Below, one piece after another: positions 44,808 to 55,534 of a stretch of DNA of 64,000 nucleotides. The notes below the pieces were generated by a model that searched no databases, was not told the DNA's origin, and worked only from the letters and a program-made list of their open reading frames with translations. Location: contig OX638130.1 of NCBI GenBank assembly GCA_951804985.1, positions 33,084,554 through 33,148,553 of the forward strand. Reading direction: 5' to 3'. This stretch comes from Dryomyza anilis. Taxonomy: Eukaryota; Arthropoda; Insecta; Diptera; Dryomyzidae. A program made the translations under genes and the position numbers. Within the stretch, counting starts at the first letter, position 1. Each line of letters starts with the position of its first letter.

Positions 44808-46126
44808 CATATATTTTAACATTTTAGTAGAAACTGGATTGTTTAGTCAAAATTGGATTTTATATTAAAATTTTGATTTTTAGTACAAATGTTAAATTTT
44901 AGTAAACATTTTAATTTTTGATTAAATTTTAAATTTGTAGTAAAAACTTGAACTTTGTATTTTTAGTAAAAAATTTGAATTTTTAAGTAAAAATTTGTGT
45001 TTTTAAGTAAAAATTTGAATTTTTAGTAATAATTTGAACTGTTAGTAAAAAATTAAAAATTAAGAACATTTCAATTTGTAGAAAAAAGTAAAATTTTAGC
45101 TTTTTAATTTAGTAAAATTTTAATTTCCCAAGTAACACATTTCAAAACTTAGTCTGGATCTGTAGATTAACATGTAACGAATATGTATCGTTACGTAGAA
45201 TTGAATCGGTTCTTGACTAAGAATGGAAATCTATGTAGAAATCTGTATTGAAACTCGAAAAATTCTATACAAACTTAAAAAAAAAATTGAGAATCGATTT
45301 AAAGTAAAACTGTGTCATGGGACAAAGAATTCTCTACATTTTTCCATTTAAATTTCGCTACGTATCTACTGCCAAACTAACGAAAATATCTAGAATTCGT
45401 GACGAAATCTGTACTTTGTGTTACTTGGGTTAATATAAATTTTAATTGAATATAAATTTTATTTTAATACAAATTTTAATTTAATATAAATTTGTCATTT
45501 AGTAAGATTTTAATTTAGTAAAAATCATAATTTAGTAAAACTTTAAATTTTGACATACAGTTTGCAAAAAATTGAAAAACATAAAGAGAATATATTGAAT
45601 TCTAATTATACACACCTTAATGTCTGCAGGCAAAATTTCAAGCTTGTCCTTTATGTTCGAGCATTAAATTAGCTCTCGCGAACGCCAATCACCAGCAACG
45701 AATCGTCACACACTATTTTCATTGCGACTCTTGTAGCCGGTCCTTTGTGTCTTTGAAAATGTTGTCGTTTCACCAGTCAAACATATACGTGCGTACCATG
45801 CTGTCTTCACAGCCGTTTTTCTTTTGGTTGGAGGAACTGCTTTTACTATTGCTGCTGGCGGTTACAGGTGCGGCGAATGCTGATGAGGTGGTTTTGCTTT
45901 GCCATGACTTCTTCTAAAAAAAGATTTATATTAATAAAAAACTAATATTAAATAAATTACTTACAATTATAATAAGTCAAGCACACCGCGTCAAAAATTC
46001 TTTTTTTTAAGTAAAGTTCTGACACACAAATTTTCTACATTTGAACTAAGCGAACAACAAAAGAAACAAACAAAAGGCAGCCATAATTAAAAAATTGCTC
46101 TCTCAGAATAGAAGTTGAAAAAGGAA

Positions 46127-46288
46127 AAGTTGATTTGGCATTCCATGGTTGCATTTCGTTGTTCAGATTAATTTCGAGCGGAGCTGAGAATACACAGGGA
46201 ATCGTTTAAAACTCCCGAACCATCATTTCTTATTGTTTGTATTAGATGTTTTAAAAACGAGTAAAACATCAGAAAGAGCAATTCATAA
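46127..46288. repeat. Part B, distal end outside the palindrome
   Basis: Continues matching copy 1 (32,285-32,446) beyond the right arm. The match ends at GAGCAATTCAT, so the left arm is a truncated inverted copy. Confidence 0.85.
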
Positions 46289-48162
46289 ATTATGTTATCA
46301 TGATAAATATGTGAAATCATTTCATGTCCATATGTTTAAATTTTAAATATCGTAAATTGCGTTGAAAATGAGAAAAAAATGTTTTCACCAGGTGAAAAAC
46401 ATTCCATGTTTAAAAGGTGTATCGAAAAATCCTTTTTTTATCTCTGTATATGGAAAAATCAGGATGAGTTCATTGCATGATTTAAATATAAATAAACAAA
46501 TGATTAATGATATCATATAAATCACATTTTTATCAAATCACGATTTTCACTGTAATAAATTCGGTAGGCGCTTTTATAATTGTTAGAGATGGAAAAATAT
46601 TGTTGAAAATTGTTCCAAATAAAAACGGTGTCCAAAACCAAAAAGGTACTACAAAAAGGTACTTAATTATGTAGAATATTTATAAAAGTATTAAATATTT
46701 GTCTATCTAGGTATGAAAATTGATGATTTAAAAACTTATTAATAAAATCTTATTTGAATTGTTATTTGAATAAAACAGTATTTGAATAACCCCCTAATCT
46801 GGTGTCTAGTGTTATTATATAGATATATTTTTAAAGCAAATCAAGTGATCTAAAGTAAAGAAATAAATTTGAAGAATCAAAATTTAATATTTAGCCAAAA
46901 GTAAATATCTTAATACGTGCATCAATTTTTTTGAATTGTATGAATTTAATGATATTTTTTGATTATTGGTAATATAACTGGATTTTGATAATATTTTTTT
47001 TTAATTAATATGATTTGAATTTTTGTTGTATGTATATAACATTTGTGAACAATATCTTCTGATTTTGATTAAATTTTGTGGAGTGACCGAAAAGTAAAAA
47101 ATAACCATTACTAAATTAATTATATTAATATATTAAAAAAATAATAATTAAATCAATTTGGACAATGAATTTGGAAACAAAAACAAATATTAATTAAGTG
47201 ACACATGTGGACAATGGCATTTTAAAAAATGTTGTATTTTTGTTTTGTATTAATTAATTCACTTATTTCTCAAATGATGTATATTATAATTAATGTTGAC
47301 GTTTTACTAACGTTTAAGATCGTGTCCCCGCGAGGAAACTTAAATACAACATGAAACCATGCGACTTTATAAATGGTCAATTTCCATATAATATTATATC
47401 TGTTAGTTTAAAACATACATGTAGGAATGAGACCCCCGACGTTTGAATACAAACACTAATTATTTTCAATTTTCTATAAATGTTTATTTTGCCCCTAATC
47501 ATGTATCTTTTTATTATCGTCTCGTTTTCGGTCCTCTTCGTCTAAAATTGGTGTAGCGTATATAAAACGTTTTTTCGTTTCGCTCTTTGATTTGAACGTT
47601 TGTTCAATAATTGTTTTGCCAACTATTTTTTTGATATACAAAAATTTCATTTTTTTTAGCTTCTCGTATGATTTATATGAAACAACTCTCAAAACAAGCG
47701 TACTCAACGTTTCCTGTGATACATGAATTAAAAATTTTAGTCACACGTTATTCAACCGATTTTGAAACAAATTGTAGTCGATATCGTTGTTACCGGGAAT
47801 TAATGATCAGGGGGGTTAATATAATAAATTGTCGTCCGTTTGAACTTAATGGCTGCCTTTTGAAAATATCCCCTAATATTGTACAAATTCTGCCACCCAA
47901 ATTCCTTCGTTAAAGGTTACTAAGTTTTGTCCAATTTCTAAAGTGTCGCCTGTCCATGATTCTCCGTCCATCTTACAACACCCCTATACTCAATTTGTTG
48001 TAGTCAAAGATAAAATGTCAATATTTAATATATATATATTATTTTAAATATTTCAGATATGTCCAAATCTTTGAAACCACACCTTCAGAAAGATGATTTT
48101 TAGCTAATAACTTAAAATTGTGTTGTTTCACCATACCACACATATTACCTTTTTACCTTTTG
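46289..48162. other. AT-rich DNA; two small unrecognised open frames
   Basis: Two frames overlap head to head. One is 47,495-47,707 (minus), Lys-rich (KKRFIYATPILDEEDRKRDD). The other is 47,668-47,913 (plus), TDFETNCSRYRCYRELMIRG..INCRPFELNGCLLKI, with an unusually protein-like composition for this area. I do not recognise either. No start context, splice site or partner gene helps, so a relic exon is possible but unproved. Confidence 0.3.
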
Positions 48163-48417
48163 TCAGGTTGTGTCGCACTTGATCTCTCCACGCTCATCCA
48201 TACGCTCGACATGTCCAAGACAGCGTAGCCGCTGGATCTTAATGCGCCTGACTATGTCAATGTCGGCGTAGAGCTCATACAGCTCGTCGTTCCATCTGAT
48301 TCTGTACTCGTTTTCAACGCATATCGGGCCATAGATTTTCCGAAAAATCTTTCTCTCGAACGCTCCTAAAGCTTGCTCATCGGTGTTGGCAAGCATCCAT
48401 GCCTTAGCGCCATACAT
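48163..48417 (-). pseudogene. Non-LTR retrotransposon RT C-terminal fragment
   Basis: The frame MYGAKAWMLANTDEQALGAFERKIFRKIYGP..RIRWNDELYELYADIDIVRRIKIQRLRCLGHVERMD is the tail found after the RT domain in many insect APE-type non-LTR elements (YG-x-E-x-W..., ERK-x-LR-x-I-GP, RLR-LGHV-RM). The upstream part breaks at 48,418, where the sequence becomes AT-rich. It belongs to a different family from the element at 1-2,821. Confidence 0.85.
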
Positions 48418-49249
48418 ATTAGTGTTAAATAAATACGGAATGTAGTTAAAATAAATGAAGATGTAGTAATGTATCTACTTATTTTGGACGTATTAAAAAA
48501 GACAAAATGTAGTTATTTGCAATACAAATGTATTAAAAATTGTATATATACTAGCTGGACATGCGTACAGCTTCACCGGTGCGAAGTTTTTGTACATATT
48601 TTTTTGATTTGATTTATATATTAGTACAATAAGAATTGATTATTTTACAGTTCAACAAAATTAAAATGACGTATCAAGAGGTCAGTCTATAAAAAAGTAA
48701 AAATTAAGAATAATGCAAAAATTGTACTTATAATTTAACATATTTAAAGAGAAATTAGATGTGTGGTTATTTATAAATAGTAGATTTAAGATGTTAATAG
48801 ATTATTGTTCTGAAAATATATTAGTATATAATACATAAATCTACATGTTCTGTTTATATTTTAAATATTAAGTGGTAATGAATTCCAGAGTCGAATTGCG
48901 TTAATGAACAGTCTGCGATTGTAGATGCATATGAGTCATTCCATATTAAATCAACCGTAAAAATTCAAATTTTGGCAATCTCAGAATTTAATGATATTTG
49001 GAAGTATGGTAAAATAACATCAAATTGGGTTCAGAGATTTGGTGCTTTAAAATATGAGAAAACTGTAAATTTCACAATAATGGTGTTAATCAATTGAACA
49101 TAACTTAAGCTATAGCCAACCAAAATAAAACACAATAGTCTCATTTTAAAGATAATAACAAAAAGATTTCTTACAATATACATACCATGTTGCTTTAATA
49201 GTGGTCAGTTTTAAAAAGGGTTGACTTTTTATCTATTATTTAAGATTTT
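48418..49249. other. AT-rich DNA, no gene
   Basis: CATTCCATATTAAATCAACC near 48,936 looks like a weathered end of the fold-back family. Otherwise nothing recognised. Confidence 0.4.
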
Positions 49250-49698
49250 AATTAGAGTGGTAAAATCACGGGTTCAGAAGTTATGTATAAAAATGTTGTA
49301 GAATGTTGAAACTTTTGTATGAAAATTTCTGTTTTGTTGTATTACAATATTTTTTTGTTATTTTATAACATACATTTTCAGTAAAATATTATTCTGCCCT
49401 GCACTCATTTTGGTCTAGTTAAACTTGCAACATTAGATAGATGTATTTTATTGCTTATTCTGAAAATAGTATCAGTTTTGTCAAATTTAATCCCGTTTTT
49501 GAGATATAGTCCATTTCAAAAATTTTTGAAAAATGGGCTATATCTTAAAAACCAGAAAACATTTCACAAAGTTTTTGCCATTTTCGGAATCAGCGCCCCA
49601 AATGTTTATAAAAAAGGATTCCAACTTTTACTACACCAAAATGAGTGTAGGGCAGAATGACTTTTTACTGAGCATGTATGTTATAAAATAACAAAAAC

Positions 49699-50250
49699 GA
49701 GTTGGGAAAGTTAGGTCACATTGCTAAGTTCGGTCACATGTGACGAACTGTTATAGTTGGTCGGGCCCGACTATGAAATACCCTGCACTCTTGGTGGATA
49801 TATTTCTGGTATAATTTTTTATTTCCAATGTAATTAATAAGCCTACAAGGCCAAAATAAAATTACAAGCTAGTATAATTTTAAATTTTATAACTATATCT
49901 TGAATACTTTTTGAGTTATTGGTTCCCAAAATTTTATATATAAGTGACTTATATGGGAGGTGGGCGTGTCCGTTGACCGATTTGGCTCATTTTCAAACTT
50001 TGTTCCTACTTTTGGCTAAAACATATTGTGACCAAATTTCATCGCATTCTGACAAGTATTTCTCAAGTTTTCTCGTATACGGACAGCAAGACAGACGGAC
50101 AGACAGACGGACATAGCTAAACGGACTCGGGTAGTGATGCTGATCAAGAATATATACATACTTTTCCATACCGGCCACGCCTCCTAAGGGGCGTTACAAT
50201 ATCTGCACAAACTTAATATACCCTGTACCTCATAGGTGTAGGGTATAAAA
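49699..50250 (+). repeat. Dispersed repeat with CAGACAGACGG core, copy 3
   Basis: GAGTTGGGAAAGTTAGGTCA opens it. GGTCGGGCCCGACTATGAAA, the run ACAGACGGACAGACAGACGG (50,092-50,113), TGATCAAGAATATATACATA and GTGTAGGGTATAAAAA follow in the same order as copy 1. It sits inside the right arm of fold-back element C. Confidence 0.78.
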
Positions 50251-50306
50251 ATATTGAAATATAACAAAACAAAAATGTTCATACAAAATTTTCAACATTC
50301 TACAAC

Positions 50307-50560
50307 ATTAAGTTATTTGTTTTACGGGCTCAAGGTCCAATTAAAAATACTCTTTGTTTGTATTTTAATTTTTATTTTGTCTAATATTTCGGCCTTCGTC
50401 GAAAGCCATCTTCAGGGACTAGAAATTTTAAACAAACATATATTATTACATATAACATATACTTTAAATAAAATATTCCACAGTTTTTGACGAATTCGAC
50501 AATTAACAACTTGTCATTGCACCGTCTGAGTCTTCTTTAAGAGGTCGTTAAAAATTAATA
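50307..50560 (-). mobile_element. Penelope-like element tail fragment
   Basis: The minus strand contains GTCCCTGAAGATGGCTTTCG followed by GAAGGCCGAAATATTAG, a CTGAAGATG...GGCCGAAA signature I associate with terminal repeats of Penelope-like elements. The fragment is flanked by CATTCTACAAC at 50,296-50,306 and 50,561-50,571, an 11-bp duplication. No RT or GIY-YIG part is present, so it is a truncated insertion. Confidence 0.55.
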
Positions 50561-50616
50561 CATTCTACAACATTTTTATAAATAACAACTGAACCCGTGA
50601 TTTTACCACTCTAATT

Positions 50617-50888
50617 CAAATACTCTGGTTCAAATACTGTAACCGAAAAAAAAAATAATTTAAGAACCGGAACCATTTTCTATTTTTTTATAGAACAGCA
50701 GAGAAAAGAATTTCGGTACCTAGCCCTGTATGAAACCCTTGTGTTTTCCTCGTCTATTAAAAAATAATTTCGATGAAGACTCCCATAGTTTCTGAACTAT
50801 CAAGTTTTAAAGATCAATTGCCGATTTTTTTTTTTTTTTATTAAATTTTTATTAATTTTTTATAGTTTATTTATTATAATTTTATATA
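50617..50888. other. AT-rich spacer
   Basis: Contains A and T runs only; nothing recognised. Confidence 0.4.
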
Positions 50889-52064
50889 TGGGCCATTCCA
50901 CAGCAACTCGACCAGCGGTTGTACTCATCTTCTTCAATTCCAATAAAATTTGGAGAACTGATAAAGAGTATCGAGATATTGATTATTTTTTTTTTTTAAT
51001 TCCAGAGATACTGCGGTTCAAATTAACAAAAATGGGCCAACAATCACTTTTATATGGTTGTTCATATTCCAATATTTCTTATAGTAGATATACTGAACAC
51101 TCTGTTGATGGCTCGTTTTAAATTTAATAGAACAAACTTTTATACCAATTAAATTGTAACTTCTAAACTTGAACATGTGGCCCGTGGAAATTATCCATGC
51201 ACTTCAAAATGGATGTCCTTAAAAAGGACCCTTTTTAAAATCTGAAAAAATAACATATTTTGGTTTATTTAATATAAATGTTCATGCTAAATTTCAAGAT
51301 GATATTGTGATTGCATCATATTTTAAAAATTAATTTTCTAAAAAATTATTTTCAAAAGTAAAATTTGCAATAATTTTTCAATTTATTTGTAATTTTGATT
51401 TCGAAAATGGCGTCAGTTTCATAAAATTATCTCTAGTTATTGAGATATATACCATTTTTCGAAAATCGTAAAAACTATATTCCAAAATCAATATCTCAAA
51501 AACTAGATTGAATTTGATAAAACTGACAGAGTTACATATATATTCAGGAATTATTACAACTTTTACTGTAGAAAAAAAAAAAATAAATAAAAATCTAGAA
51601 AAATATTTTTTAAAATATGATGCCATCAAAACACCATCTTGAAATTTTGCATGAACATTTATAATAAATTGACGAAAACTTAGGATTTTAAAAAGAGTTA
51701 TTTTTAAGGACATTAATTTTGAAGTGCAAGGATAATGACCACGGGCCTCATGTTCACGTTTAGAAGTTACAACTTAATTTTTCTAAAAGCTTGTTCCATT
51801 AGCTTTAAAACGAAGCATCAGCGACAACTAGCACAACATGTTCATATTTAAATATGAACAACCATACCAAAATTATTTGTGGCGCATTTTTTGTAATTTT
51901 GAGCCACTGTATCTCTGGAAGTAGTGAGCAAAAAAAATAAAAAAAAATTGGTCATTACATATCTGCACACCCTTTATCAGTTGCCCAAATTTTATTGAAA
52001 TCGAAATGGTAAAATCTCAAATTTGACTTTTTTTTGGTCGATTTGGTATGGAATGGCCCATATA
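50889..52064. mobile_element. Fold-back element B (same family as 20,600-21,714)
   Basis: Ends GGGCCATTCCACAGCAACTC and inverted GGTCGATTTGGTATGGAATG, with ATAT on both outsides. The interior aligns with element A in order: CCAGCGGTTG, ATACTGCGGTTCAAAT, ACTTGAACATGTGGCCCGTG, GAAATTTAGCATGAACATTT-like words. The arms mirror each other imperfectly through the whole length. A minus-strand frame of 111 residues at 51,378-51,713 is low complexity and is not supported as a gene. Confidence 0.8.
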
Positions 52065-52111
52065 TATTAATTTATTTTTATTTTTATTAATTGAAAAAAA
52101 CATGATTTTTA

Positions 52112-52185
52112 CTTTGCCCGGGCGGTGAATTGAACTCTTTTCCTTCAGATTGTAAAGCCAGTACACTGGACCACTGTCCATTAAG
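52112..52185 (-). other. tRNA-like sequence (pseudo-tRNA or SINE head)
   Basis: On the minus strand CAGTGGTCCAGTGTACTGG resembles an A box, and GAGTTCAATTC, 40 bases on, resembles a B box before CGCCCGGGC. The cloverleaf is imperfect, and I cannot assign an anticodon. Confidence 0.4.
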
Positions 52186-52584
52186 AGTGTTCATTCATTT
52201 TGATGTACAATAATCAAACGTATGTATTGGTGAATGAATTATTAAATTGCAACATACATATTTAAATATCATAATGAAGAATTATATGATAATAATATAT
52301 ATTATTAATAATAAATATAAAAAAAAAATTTAAAAAAATATATTGCTCCAGTCAGCACCCGCGCCCACGTTCATAGAAGGTAGGCATGCTATCGTCGTGA
52401 CAGTTTTTAAACGTTTTTATTTTCACACAAAAAGAATGTACCGGGTTAATTGCAACAAGAATTTAACGTTTAATATAAATGTTTATACATTTGTTGCAAA
52501 CATTTTGTCTGTTCTGTTACTTTGGCGTGTAGCCAAATGTCGCAACGTTCGTTTTATAATTACACATGATGTCTTACCAGAGAA

Positions 52585-53035
52585 TGTCTAACGTTGAAGT
52601 TCCATTTTTATTAACCAACATAATTTAAAAAGTCTTTTCTTTTAAGACATACTTTTATTTAAACGAAAGTTATATGTTAATAATAACATTATGGTCTCAC
52701 TAACAACTAACAACTCACAAACTGATTAACTAATGATTTACAACTGACTTAAAATCTAACTTAAACTATTAAATGCATGTTCCAAATCTACATGTTCCGG
52801 CAGAGTGCAAATTCCACTCAATGCATTTACTTCCGTAAAGACGCCGCCAGCCAATCGCGCTGCAACTGGTTTGACCCAACTTCGCCAATACTGTTGGCTG
52901 ACAATGCCCTACATTGCATTTTACTCCAACTTCACGATAACTGCATGAGTTAGTCGTCGCGGAAGTAGATCACAATACGTTTATCATATCAACTTATAGT
53001 AATTTAGCAAAACGCTCTATGTTGACTTACAACAT
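52585..53035 (-). repeat. Candidate LTR with adjoining polypurine tract
   Basis: On the minus strand a purine-rich TAAGGGTGGAGGTA (53,036-53,049) precedes TGTTGTAAGTCAACATAGAG. The block ends CGTTAGACA about 451 bases later and contains AAATAAAAGT as a possible polyadenylation signal. The TG...CA borders and purine tract fit a 3' LTR, perhaps copia-like. No partner LTR is in the window. Confidence 0.5.
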
Positions 53036-53092
53036 ACCTCCACCCTTATTTTAAGAACAAATTATTTAAATGAATAATACTTAATATCATCA

Positions 53093-53095
<3 letters not shown>

Positions 53096-53164
<69 letters not shown>

Positions 53165-53165
53165 C
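53096..53165. repeat. (TA)n microsatellite
   Basis: TA run of about 70 bases with one TTT interruption, lying between the candidate LTR and the right inverted repeat. Confidence 0.95.
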
Positions 53166-53304
53166 TTTTTTTATATTATTTTTGTGTGAAAATAAAAACG
53201 TTTAAAAACTGTCACGACGATAGCATGCCTACCTTCTATGAACGTGGGCGCGGGTGCTGACTGGAGCAATATTTTTTTTTTATTTTCCATCCACCCTATC
53301 CACC

Positions 53305-53428
53305 CTATATCTATATCTATATCTATATCTATATCTATATCTATATCTATATCTATATCTATATCTATATCTATATCTATATCTATATCTATATCTATAT
53401 CCATATCTATATCTTTATCTATATATAC
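53305..53428. repeat. (CTATAT)n hexamer satellite
   Basis: About twenty tandem CTATAT/ATCTAT units, the last few with substitutions (CCATAT, CTTTAT). It follows directly on CCACCCTATCCACCCTATAT. Confidence 0.95.
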
Positions 53429-53779
53429 TTAATAATAGTTTTTACTTGTTCATCGATATTATTTAAATAGGCATCGACATACTCTATTATTTGAAAATAT
53501 AATGTATGTGAAGGTTAATAACCTTATTACTAAACCACAATTACAATGCACAGAACGTTGCAGTTCACAAAACAGTAGTTGATCAGGTTACCGCTTTGCA
53601 CTTGCTGTGTTTAGGAAAGCTAATTCCTTATTAGCTGAAATGTGTTGGAGTTTATTGGAGGAAAGAGGCAGTGATGAATGTTGACTATAACATTTATAAA
53701 AATTAAAAAACAAAAGATGTTTTATTTATTTAGTTTCTTTAACAATTTATAGCTCAAAATAATGTCTTACATTGTTACA

Positions 53780-55000
53780 AGGACGAGGTGATATTTTGAA
53801 ATACACAGATATGAAGGTTGGGTAAATGTCAATATTCGGTTCTCATACATCGATTGCAAATCTAATACCATTTTCTTGAAATGTTAGGAGAAATTTCAAG
53901 GATTCCAAATTTTTTAGTGGTCAATTCCTCGAAATGCTGACGAGATAGGATATAAGTTTACAGTACATTAATATATTTGACATATTAATGATATTTAAAA
54001 TGAAGTCAAATCGCTGGAACCAGTAAAAATTATGACTATTTCTGTACAACTATCCGTTATAGTTTTATGAAAATTTGAAAAATTTACATTAAATGCGTAA
54101 TATAATAGAAACCATAAGTCGCATGGCCTTGACTTTTTGATATGCTTAATATTTTTTCCAAACACATTATGATACATTTATTAGTTCTTCATATAAATTT
54201 GGCCAATTAACGGCAGCGATCTTTTGAAAATCCTTAAAATTGATGATTTAAGGACGAGATAGAAAATAAAAATGTACTAAAGAAAGGATCCTTAGGCCGA
54301 TGCCTACAATTGCCGTTTTCCAGAAATTTTGCTATGAAAATTAAGGATATATCGGATATTTAGGGGTCAATACCTCCAAATCCTGACGTGATAGAACATA
54401 AGTTTATTGTATAAACATTTTTTTGACACATTCAGTATATTCAAAATAAAGCCAAATCGCTGGCACCGCTTAAGGATCATGTATTTTTATGCTTCGAAAA
54501 ACTTTATTATTTTGTAATTTCATATAAAATAAAAATAAAAAATCATATACAAAAAAATACTTTGCAGTGATGAGTATTAGAAAAACTATTCGTCGTACGG
54601 CTTTGACACTTTTTTATGTTTTTTTACGCAGAATATTTTTTCCATAGACAATATGATACATTTTTAACTCCTTAATATGAAATTGGTCAATTATGTAGAT
54701 TGATCCTTTGAAAATAATTAATAATGGTATCAAAAGGACGAGATAGAAATTTAATATGTACTACATATATTATGCCTTGGACAGTGTCTACATTTGGTTA
54801 TCAGACAACAAATCCATAACTGCTATAGTTTTCTTAATAGATCAACGGTAATATTACGGTCACTTTAGGACCTTTATGGTCATATATCTCGTAAACCTGA
54901 CGTGATAGGGCATAAGTTTCTTGGGTGGAATTTCTTCAGGTTATTCAAGGTTGTTAAAAAAATTGTCAAATCTCTGGCACCAAAAAAAAAAGTGTGCTTT
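53780..55000. repeat. Diverged tandem repeat, three units of about 455-505 bp
   Basis: Each unit carries, in order, a GGACGAGATAGAAA-like word, a TGCCTACA/TGTCTACATTTGG word, CCTGACGTGATAGRRCATAAG (53,936; 54,391; 54,896) and GTCAAATCKCTGGCACC (about 54,008; 54,458; 54,968). Conserved words lie in a strongly diverged background. I find no coding frame running through the units. Confidence 0.7.
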
Positions 55001-55534
55001 TGCTGCACTGTGTTATTAAATTTAAATTTATAATAATGTTTTGTCGCGACTGTTGTAGTAATATATATTGAACATTTTATTTTAATGAATGGCAGACTTG
55101 GGGCTATTTTTGTGACGCATATGAATTGTGAAAATTAAAAAAAAAAGCCCTTATGGATCGCTACAGCATACTATACATATTTCAACATTTTTAAAGAACT
55201 GTGTGACTTACAAATGTTTTCAAGTTTGGTAGGATCTTCGATGCAGTGGAAATTTATGAATGGCAAGAAGTAACCAGTGTATTATTTTACTGTTAGGGTA
55301 ATACATAATTTTTGCATTACTACTAGTTTTATTTGGCAGACTTTAATTAATGATAGTTTTCAAAAAAATGTAATATACTCAGTAATATGTATCTCGACGT
55401 ATAGCGAAGAGTACGCAGCAAGAATCAGGAGACCGAAATCTACAAGAAATGATAATTTTCATTTCTGTGGACGCCAACAACACTCAATTTGTGGAACAGT
55501 GTAATTAATTAATTTATTTCTTGGCACCGGAATA
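55001..55534. other. No gene recognised
   Basis: A 75-residue frame at 55,277-55,504 (YSEEYAARIRRPKSTRNDNF) shows no known family. Otherwise AT-rich. Confidence 0.3.

Larger units (their letters stand above)
40373..46126. repeat. Giant palindrome: two inverted 2,877-bp arms of part B
   Basis: Arm 1 (40,373-43,249) and arm 2 (43,250-46,126) are mirror images: position x pairs with 86,499 minus x at both ends, at the 884-bp internal element and at the centre, so there is no net insertion or deletion. Every stretch I compared was identical, whereas both arms differ from the related segment at 30,362-32,446 by scattered substitutions. The centre is a (TA)n run (about 43,218-43,281). Identical 152-residue frames on opposite strands (42,915-43,373 and 43,126-43,584) are a by-product. 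Confidence 0.93.
49250..50616. mobile_element. Fold-back element C, carrying two later insertions
   Basis: AATTAGAGTGGTAAAATCAC at the left end reappears inverted at 50,597-50,616. Inverted homology continues inward: ATGTTGTAGAATGTTGAAA mirrors 50,253-50,308, and TTATTTTATAACATACAT with TTCTGCCCTGCACTCATTTT mirrors 49,627-49,698. The right arm is split by a dispersed repeat (49,699-50,250) and a Penelope-like tail (50,307-50,560). Removing both restores a simple inverted-repeat element of about 560 bp. No coding capacity. Confidence 0.75.
52343..53275. repeat. About 92-bp inverted repeats flanking a candidate LTR
   Basis: The sequence from ATTGCTCCAGTCAGCACCCG through TTTATTTTCACACAAAA at 52,342-52,434 recurs inverted at 53,184-53,275 with no difference that I can see. 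The pair brackets an LTR-like block and a (TA)n run. Short Ile-Asp and Tyr-Leu frames beside it come from the neighbouring satellite. Confidence 0.88.

Noticed and set aside
53171..53466. Ile-Asp, Ile-Ser and Tyr-Leu repeat frames
   Set aside because: All three are readings of the (CTATAT)n satellite.
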